From: Gelatoporia subvermispora B
Taxonomy: Eukaryota > Basidiomycota > Agaricomycetes > Polyporales > Gelatoporiaceae
Assembly: GCA_000320605.2 (NCBI GenBank)
Contig: KB445791.1
Span: 2,165,057-2,229,056, forward strand
Length of the DNA: 64,000 nucleotides
Direction: 5' to 3'
The notes under the pieces are model-generated. The model did no database searches. It saw nothing but the letters and a program-made list of their open reading frames with translations, and was not told the DNA's origin. The first letter of the stretch is position 1. Each line of letters begins with the position of its first letter. Below, piece by piece: positions 56,444 through 64,000 of the stretch. The translations under genes and the position numbers were made by a program.

Positions 56444-58424
56444 ATGGGTATCATTCGGCCAGCGACGCCAGGTTTCCTGGTCACTCTGATCGCCACGGCT
56501 CTACTCGCCGTCGTTGTATTCTCCGTCCCCTACTTCAAATCCGTTTTCTTCCTGAAGGCGTCGCTCAGCGTTGAAAACATCGATGGCTCGATAACATTTG
56601 GTGTTCTGGGATATTGTATGGAACTGCCGAATGGCACTACGTGCTCCAAACCCTCTGTCGGGTATCAGCTAAGTGAGTACCCTAGCCTTACACCAATTTT
56701 CGCTTGTTGAGGTCGCAATAGATGTCAATCAATTACTTGGTGACGATCTGCCCATCCAGATTCCAAACGTCCTCGTGAAATGGATCACCTATGCCCTCGT
56801 CCTCCACATCGTTGCGCTCGTTCTGGCCGCCGTCTCTGCTGTCTTCGGATTACTGGCTCATGTCCGTGAGATGTCCATGGCATATTGCAGCACATGCGTC
56901 TCCGGGTTTGCAGCAGCCGTCGCCCTGATCGCATTTATCTTCGACATCGCCCTCTTCTTCATTACCAAGTCTCGTATCAACGATGTACAAGGCGGATCCG
57001 CAAAAATCGGCATCGGCATTTGGTTGACTTTGGCCGCTTGGCTACTCTTATTCTTCGCCGGATGCTTCTACGGCTTGGGCCGTTGCTGCATCAAACGGCG
57101 ACCTCGCAGTGAATGGGACAACAGGGCTCCTCCCCAGGATCCGTACACAGACCAAATGCGCCTCGATGCAGTCAAAGCAGAGGCCGATCGCAAGGCACGC
57201 CAGAAGCAGGGCGAGTTTGGCTTGCCTGCATTCCAGGAGTTTGAACAGATGCAACCGTTGACTGGGAAGCTTTCCGATGAGCAATATGTGGATGACGGAG
57301 ATCAGATTGTCCCTCTTAACCAGGTTGCTGGTGTAGGTGCTGGCACCGCTGCGTACAATCGACGCCCCGGCCAGTCTCCACCCAGTGCCTATGCTGGCGG
57401 CTATGCACAAGCACCACCGGGGACTCGCGCGGTTGATGCCTATTACAACACTCCCGCCTCGCCGCCGCAACAGACGTATCCACCTCGGCCTAGTCGTCAA
57501 GCAAGCGCACACTCCCAGTCCCCATCTGCCTATGCCGACCCGTACGCACCGCAGCGCCAGCCCACACGTCAGGCTTCCGGTCACACACAGGGTGTCTCTG
57601 GCTACGCGCCCTCTGCTCAATCATATGGCGCTCCAACGGGCTCAGGTTTCGCTGGTGCTGCTGCGGGTGCAGGTGTCGCGGGTTTGGCTGCAGCCGCAGC
57701 TACTCCATATGGATCGGGAGGCCAATACGGTCACACGCAGCAGCCAACCGGTGCTTCATATTACGGCCATGGGGCAGGCGGTTCCTCGTGTGAGTGACAC
57801 ATACCATCCAATCCAACGTGACTGACATCTTTCGGCTTAGACAACGCTGGTCCCTCTCATGATCAATATTCCTCTGCTTATAACACGGGCTTCCCTGACC
57901 CGTACGCGGCGCAAGCGCCTTCGTCCCAGGCGTATCAACCTGATTCATACACCGGTGCGGCATATACACGAGCAGGTCCATCATCTCCTCCCATGCCTGC
58001 TCCAATCTCCCCGCCTGTGCCGGTTCCTGCCAGTACTAACCCTTATCTCAATCGATCGACGCAACACCAGAGCACACTGGATCGCAACCGCAACCTTGAC
58101 GCTAATGGGTATGGTAACAACACCGTGCCCCAATATGGCGACATCAGCGAGGATGCCTACTCAGCGTATTCGCCCGATTTCCGCTTGCCTTCTCCCGGTG
58201 CACCCTCGTCGCACAATGCCATGCCATCCCCGATTGACACACGGTTGTCCCCTGCACTGTCACAGCGCGGCGGAACTAGTCCCAGAGGACCGAGACCACC
58301 TAGCGCATTCATGGAGTCACCTGTCCAGGAGATGCCAGAGCCGGAAGGCCCGTACGCGGATAGCCCCCCGATGTATGACGCCGCGACCGCCCAGCCTCCG
58401 GGAGAGTGGGGTGCTAAGCACTGA
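56444..58424 (+). CDS. pH-response protein PalI/Rim9 (SUR7 family)
   Basis: Starts MGIIRPATPGFLVTLIATAL. The first hydrophobic helix leads to a short extracellular loop with FGVLGYCMELPNGTTCSKPS, the PalI/Rim9 Cys motif. Three further helices follow (ALVLHIVALVLAAVSAVFGL; FAAAVALIAFIFDIALFFIT; IGIWLTLAAWLLLFFAGCFY) and the basic end RCCIKRRPRSEWDN. The remaining ~400 residues are a Pro/Gln/Tyr/Ser-rich cytosolic tail with DPYTDQMRLDAVKAEADRKA and repeated PYA/QP segments. PalI helps the Rim21/PalH alkaline-pH sensor at the plasma membrane. Introns lie at about 56671-56721 and 57791-57839. It converges on the agmatinase gene. Confidence 0.9.
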
Positions 58425-58656
58425 AAACTACTTGTACATTCGACGACGGACTACTTCGTTTCCTCTCTTATCTAACTCAGACATCTGTTGTTCGCATTCA
58501 CCCTGACGATGTTTGTAACCGTATGGTAGTTTGATACCCAGGTACAACATATCTGGCCCTTGGACTTCGTAGTTTTTTTGTACCATTACTCCCCCAAGTA
58601 AGCAAGATCGTGTTTGACTGCGCTGGCCTGGTGACATATATTATGGCGGTGTTGGC

Positions 58657-60303
58657 TCACAATTCGTCCCGGGGTGTGTTGCGCGTCGCTGGCGCTTTCG
58701 GAGGTTCCTGACTGAGGAACATCGATAAGAAGTCATGTACCAAATCAGCCGCCGCAATCCCCGTAATTTCAGCTGCAGTACGTTTTCATCACTGTCATAA
58801 GTGAGGCATGTGGTTAGCCACGCACCATTGTCATAAGCAGGGGCGACTTCCACAATGTCAGCTCCGCTGTGAAGGTGATCACCGTAAGTACATTATCGAT
58901 GACCTCCCGGTGCACGAGCGTAGGCTTACACAAAGTTGAGTCCTGCAAGCCCACGAATGACTCGCTTCACCTCGCGCGTTGTCCATCCCCCCGCTTCTGG
59001 TGTCCCAGCTGCGAAATATCAGTCTTTCGAAGCTGAACAGGACATCAAGCTGCCAAGTACGCACTGGCAGGTGCCAACCCAGGGTCTAAGAAACCATCAG
59101 CCATGTGTATGTGGAACATATACTGGGGGCATATTCAGACATACCGATTACATCAATATCAAGGCTGCAGTAACAGTCAGCTTATGGCATCCATCACAAA
59201 ACCGTGTCCTTACCTGAGATACACTGGACTGTCTCCGACACGAGCACGGATACGTCGGATTATTTCCGCTACACCGAGATCATCGATGTCGTCCGAAGTC
59301 ACAAGCTGGAAACCAACTGCTTCATCGTTCTCAATGTCTGCCATACTCTGGAGAGGATTAAAGCAACAATATATTTCTTTGCGCAATGGTTGAGCGAACT
59401 CACTGCTAATTTGCAACGGATTCCCGCGTGGATGCTCGTATTCGTCATAAGCCCTTCCTCTTGAGCAAGATAGAAGAATGTGCCGTGTGTAACACGCGAT
59501 TGCTCAGTGATTTGCCCAGGGTACGAGCCCCATGTGTCCAAGTGCGCATCAAAGTGAATGACGGACACTGGCCCATAGACTTTGTACAAGGAACGGAGGA
59601 TAGGTAGCACAATAGTATGATCGCCACCCAGGCTGCATCAATGACTTCAGATTATAATCATCACAGCAGCATGACAATGACAAACGTAATAATGCGTGGA
59701 TGTTCCTTGCCATCCTTGGCAAACCTTCGTGTGAGTGAAGGAACTAGTGATTGGCCAATGGTGGGCCTTTCCAATAGCGTCGAATACGCAACCTCCATTT
59801 GATCAACGGCCAGTGCATTGTCGAAAGGGCTCACTGGGACCTATGTATTGGTCTGTCAGTAGGATGCCGATAGGATTGGGTAAGCAGTATTGGAATTCTC
59901 TCACATCACCACAATCAATTATCTTTGATCCTTGCTCGTAAGGGTTGTTCCTCCAGGCAAGAGTGTAACCTCTTGTTTCTCTCTGCCGCCTGCTCCCGGA
60001 ACGGATCGCATACGGACCAAAGCGCGCTCCTGGTCTGTATGTGACACCCGTATCAAATGGCATCCCAAGTACTGCGATATCAAATTGCGCAGAAATGTCT
60101 TCGAGACATCTAGAGTAGGGCAAATGAGAGAACGAGAGCGGGCCTGAGAAGACCTGGTCGATCTGCTTCCCGTATTTGTTCAGCCATGTCTCGGAGGTGT
60201 CTTCAGAGAGACCCTCCAGAGGTGCTTGCTCATGGTTGTGAGCAATAGCTGATAGGAGCAGGAGACCGCCGGTCAGGATGGCAGCAATGAGGTGTCGCAA
60301 CAT
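58657..60303 (-). CDS. Agmatinase-like ureohydrolase with signal peptide and C-terminal RDEL
   Basis: The N-terminus MLRHLIAAILTGGLLLLSAI is a signal peptide (cleavage near AHNHE). The arginase-fold motifs are all present: GMPFDTGVTYRPGARFGPYA, LGGDHTIVLP, IHFDAHLDTWGSYPG, NTSIHAGIR, and DIDVIDPGLAPA joined by splicing to TGTPEAGGWTTREV. These hold the His and Asp ligands of the two-manganese centre. The last exon reads EITGIAAADLVHDFLSMFLS and ends TPRDEL before TGA. Agmatinases split agmatine to putrescine and urea; fungal secreted relatives exist with untested substrates. The terminal RDEL resembles the HDEL/KDEL signal for ER retrieval. About eight introns. Frame of the last exon was checked base by base. 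Confidence 0.9.
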
Positions 60304-60733
60304 CGCGCCGAGGACGGATGGCCGCCGTCAGCCAAGGGAGAAGAAGACGTTTGCACTTCAGAGGGTAGACTGCAGTCTGGTAGATATATTTGCTGCAGCC
60401 CGTGGGACAGATAAGGAGCACGAGGTACCATGATAGTCTTCTGCCGACCGTACTGTATCTGAGGTGAAGTTGTCCTGGGAGTGTGACGGGACTGCGATCC
60501 CGCAACACGCTCTGGTCAAGTGATCGCGACGCGTCGCGATCTTGATTCTCCTCCAACTTTCCGACTCACACTTACGCTATGAGCCCCGAGGCATATTTCT
60601 GAAAGTACATAAGCTACATACATCATCATCGTGGTTCTTGAGACACATCCCACACCCTTACGCTACAGGGGACCATCAATACAAAAGAACGGAAATCGGG
60701 CTGCTAATGCTATGCATGACGCACGCATCCAGG
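60304..60733. promoter_or_regulatory. Agmatinase promoter and 3' flank of next gene
   Basis: 430 bases between two leftward genes. A symmetric run GTCAAGTGATCGCGACGCGTCGCGATCTTG occurs near 60513-60543; its core TCGCGACGCGTCGCGA is a perfect 16-base palindrome (about 60524-60539) including ACGCGT. Confidence 0.55.
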
Positions 60734-61771
60734 TCATAAATGCCCTGTGCGCTGCTTGGCCGCCAACAGCGGAAGCACCTCCCACTGCATCCTCAACTTT
60801 GCCCTTTCTTCCAGTTGAGCTGCCGCTTCCTTCGTGAAAGAGACTACCCGAACGCGTCGAATTGCCTCTGGAGAATCATCCACTTCCCCCTCTTCTGAGC
60901 GGTCCTGCTCCAGAATTTCGTCCTCTCTCAAGTCAATCTCTCCATCAAATACTTCGTCTGGTCTCGCGGCGGAAGCGGCCTTGGGAGACCCGAAAAGTGA
61001 AAATGGTGCGGTAATCGCAGACGATAAGAGAGCAGAAGCATCGTCGATGAGAGTGCGCGGCTTGCGCATCGGGATGGAGGATAGAGCATACTGTTGATGC
61101 CTCCAGGCACCCACAGCTGCTGCTCTGTCAGATGTTGAGGCTGGATAGGCTGGGTCGGCATTGAAAATGACGGCGATGCGCTTTGTGTCAGGATTGTACA
61201 CAAATCGAGGAAGTGAGTGTGAGTACGCGTTTGGGAACGGGTGTGACACGGGCTTGCGATGACGTAGAACTAGGCGTTCGCCGTCTGGTATACAAAGTTA
61301 TGAGATGCGGTTTGTCCGTCCAACAATGACGGATTGCGCACCTTCCACGTCGAGCGCATGGCCGGAGGACCTAGAGCAAAGCTGTCCATATGTGTCTATA
61401 AAGAAGACCTACCCCAAGTAGCGCGATGCGATAGACTCTCGCTCAATGACTGTGCAATGGTATGATGGTATGATGTCTACCTGATTGTTAGACTCAGGCT
61501 TTCTCATTGCTGAACCACCAGGTAGTAGTCAGTAATATGTACGATCTGTTAGCGAAATCTGGAGCTCACAGTCTACGAGAGACGTCTCCGTTGCAGGCCA
61601 GAGGATCACCTCTGTCAAGTCTTCAACCATATCAGACTCAACGTCCATGAGGCGATCCGTAGCCATCGAACGTATCACGAAGTATCCCTGAGGAAAGCCA
61701 TATGTGGACAAGTCCGCATCCTGGGCGGATGGTTGCATGTTTCGTGCGATCTCGGAGCCTGGTAATTGCAT
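60734..61771 (-). CDS. Beta-trefoil-like (ricin-B type) fungal protein, unknown
   Basis: Five small exons splice to a protein starting MQLPGSEIARNMQPSAQDAD. QGYFVIRSMATDRLMDVESD and LTEVILWPATETSLVDSMRK are separated by short loops. NNQVFFIDTYGQLCSRSSGH and ALDVEDGERLVLRHRKPV give the repeated RLLDV/ILWP/QVFF pattern of ricin-B-like beta-trefoils. A second half has SLPRFVYNPDTKRIAVIFNA, then a linker and the charged block VRVVSFTKEAAAQLEERAKL with QWEVLPLLAAKQRTGHL at the end. No signal peptide. Function unknown; sugar binding is not shown by the fold alone. The start could lie further upstream (61800-61890). Confidence 0.65.
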
Positions 61772-62033
61772 AGAGAAGGTTAAGTACTGCGGAAGAACCG
61801 GTCGGGGTCTGTGATTTCATGCAAGTTATGTACTTACCACGAACCGTACAGCCTTCATCATCTGGGTCTCGTGACGTCATGCAGACACCCAAGTCCCGGC
61901 CACTTCAACGCATCCGAGGACAACTCACAAGTTACGAGGAAAGCAGCAAAAACTTTATGCGTAGTAGAATTACAACACTGTGGTACAACATCATGTGCGT
62001 GGGGGATAGAGATCTTTCGATACCGCCGGCTCC

Positions 62034-64000
62034 TTATTCCTCATCTTCGTACTCAGGCGAGTAATCATCGTCATCGTCATCATCGTCATCGGATGCTAGG
62101 TCATACGAACCCGGCATCGCATGTTGCTCTGTTCGTCGACGTGCTCTCTCGTCGCGTTCTGACCTTTGCTTCTCGACCCAATCCGGGATTGCACCTTGCG
62201 ATTTTGATAGACCCTTCCACTGTTGTAACCGGGATGATCAGCAAGCTCATATCCCCCAGGATTCATTCCCATAGACTCACCTCGTGCCGTGCAATTACGC
62301 TGCCCTCTCCCGAACCCCATCGGGCACCCAGCCACCCAGCACTCATGAGAACGGGTTGCTGATTTCCGTATGATCAGCCAAGTTCACCGTTCACCAGGGG
62401 TCCCGTGAGTAAGTGTCACATACCTCTGAATGCCAACTGACGTCGCGCACACAGACTTTCCTACCTGGCACATTCCTGCTATAATTCGGCCCAGATGGGT
62501 CAAACGACATTGGCAGTGTGTCGGACCGGTCAAGAACCTGCACAACTCTGCCATCCAACGACCAGATCTACACGCGACATGAGTCGGCAACCTGAGTCAA
62601 TGTGTGTCCACGCACATGTATCCGTCCATCAGAGCCGCCTGAGTATATGTATTGCTGGCCTGTAGTAGCTGCGGGACTAAAATGGCAGCGGATGAGAGTT
62701 CTCAGCACTTCGTGGCCCGTATACTGCATTACGCTGCAGTCTTTGGGGTGTGCTTTGTAACGCGGTCTGGGATATGCCTCGTCTCTGTGTAGATGCAGAG
62801 ATTCGTAAGAAGGAACGCCAAACAGCATAAGGTTCAACGCACCGGTAGTCGAATTGAGGAATACCATAAGACCTGGTGGCCGCGGCTTCAAATTCGGCGC
62901 TGCTATGCATTTTGCGCAGGTCCCATAAACGGAGGACTTGATCCTTGCCGTTCGAAATAACATATCGACCATCACCCTTCGCTGACACGTACGTGATACC
63001 TTCAGTGTGTCCCATCAACACTCCCGAAGGTTTCCGAGATGCTCCAAGAGACCGCCTGTCCCTGGAGAGGACATCGGTCCATGCAAAACCACATGAAGCT
63101 GATCGGACATACCAGACCTTCACGAAGGAATCATCGGAGGCACTGATCAATACATTGCCGGAAGCCGTGTCTGCCCAACAGCAGCTGTTAACGTCATCGT
63201 CGTGCGCTCTAATCTTCACTGTTCGCTGGTTGGAAACGAGGTCATATACTATGAGATAACTTCAGACACCAAACGTTACTTCACGTATATTCAGACAGCC
63301 TACCGAATATGTAGGCGCTGCCTCCTGCAATTACTTCATTGCCGTCTGCAGAAAATTTGCAACTCCAAATGCCAAAGTGATCGTCGTCGTCATATTCTAT
63401 ACGACCACGTCGAGACCGTGTATCAGCGAAGCAGATAGGGGTCTGAACAGGTGAAGAATCGAGTGTCGTGGTCATATACACTGTGTTTGACTGATCTGAC
63501 ATTAATCATCCTGCGCCAAGGAGTGTCATGGGAACACTCACAATGGATGCGTAGATCATTCTGGGTAAAAGCTCTGATTAATGACTTATAATGACGATTG
63601 GTTTATTGATGCGCGCACACCTCTGATTGTCTGGACTGAGATGGGAATCGGTGATAGTCCACCGTCCTGGGTGGGCTGCGATTGTCTTGATCTCTTTCAT
63701 CGTCGTCTCGTGTCCGGAATTATCCTGCGATCTACTACGTCCGCCAGGAGCATACGGTTTCAAAGGGGCTGAGGTGTCATACACATGTAACCGGAAATCT
63801 GCGGAAGTCAGGATTGAGGAGTTACTCAGCCTTTGTAGGACCTTCGTATAGTACCTCGAACGCAAGTATAATAAAATGCAGAATCTACCAGTCATCATTC
63901 TTAGACAGATTCTGAAACAAGCCAAAGCATGCTAACCTGAAGAATATTGTCCTACGTATGCGTTTGCGCCGTAGTGGGCTACCGCTGTGCCGCCGGTATT
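62034..64000 (-). CDS. DCAF11/WDR23-like WD40 protein, 5' end missing
   Basis: Runs off the right edge; the N-terminal region is absent. Visible segments include AHYGANAYVGQYSS (near 63950), then DFRLHVYDTSAPLKPYAPGG and FGIWSCKFSADGNEVIAGGS with IRAHDDDVNSCCWADTASGN. Next come LISASDDSFVKVWDRRSLGA and VISNGKDQVLRLWDLRKMHS, followed by HFSPAATTGQQYIYSGGSDG. VRDVSWHSEQPVLMSAGW precedes the C-terminus, which ends in an Asp run and YSPEYEDEE. These blocks match DCAF11/WDR23 and plant LEC14B, substrate receptors of the CUL4-DDB1 ubiquitin ligase. The acidic tail is encoded by a GAT/GAC repeat (62060-62095). Confidence 0.88.

Overview
The window is nuclear DNA of a filamentous basidiomycete, most likely an Agaricomycete. 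The genes are dense and rich in introns of about 50-60 bases with gt...ag ends and CTRAC-like branch points. They alternate strands freely, without operons. The set includes a fungal POM152, a PalI/Rim9 protein, a DUF6533-type membrane protein typical of mushroom-forming fungi, and a fungal-type U2 snRNA. No virus, transposon with intact ends, CRISPR array, tRNA or rRNA was recognised.

Layout. 1-5.2 kb: complex I subunit NDUFA5 (cut by the window edge) and mitoribosomal bL32m back to back, then a thiolase converging on an amidase. 6-13.7 kb: TFIID subunit TAF1, proteasome activator PA28-gamma with tiny exons, and ribosome assembly chaperone Rrb1/GRWD1. 14-19.7 kb: MGST3-type MAPEG enzyme, a disordered unknown, 5-hydroxyisourate hydrolase, Rrp1/Nop52 and a small membrane protein. 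20-31.7 kb: a TBC protein with altered catalytic fingers, gamma-tubulin complex protein GCP4, inorganic pyrophosphatase and nucleoporin POM152. 32-35.6 kb: tail-anchored thioredoxin, histone H4 and an FAD monooxygenase. 36-45 kb: two U2 snRNA genes in inverted orientation flanking a DUF6533 membrane protein, mannosyltransferase ALG9 and a 671-residue unknown. 45.7-56 kb: Utp11, a FAR1-like zinc-finger protein, a GPI-anchored PLC-like phosphodiesterase, dolichyl diphosphatase, eEF2 and a GNAT acetyltransferase. 56-64 kb: PalI/Rim9, an agmatinase-like protein with a signal peptide and a C-terminal RDEL, a beta-trefoil-like unknown and DCAF11/WDR23 (cut by the right edge).

Most genes are housekeeping. 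They serve ribosome production (Rrb1, Rrp1, Utp11, eEF2, bL32m), mitochondria (NDUFA5, bL32m, possibly the pyrophosphatase), N-glycan precursor synthesis (ALG9, dolichyl diphosphatase), splicing (two U2 genes) and ubiquitin/proteasome control (PA28, DCAF11). A recurrent ATCACGTGC element lies in many of the gene-free starts and may connect several of them. The points most worth following are the inverted U2 pair with its shared promoter block, the SP...RDEL agmatinase, the TBC protein without its Arg and Gln fingers, and the micro-exons in PA28 and the DUF6533 gene. Exon models were built by eye from splice signals and family knowledge; ends are firmer than internal junctions.
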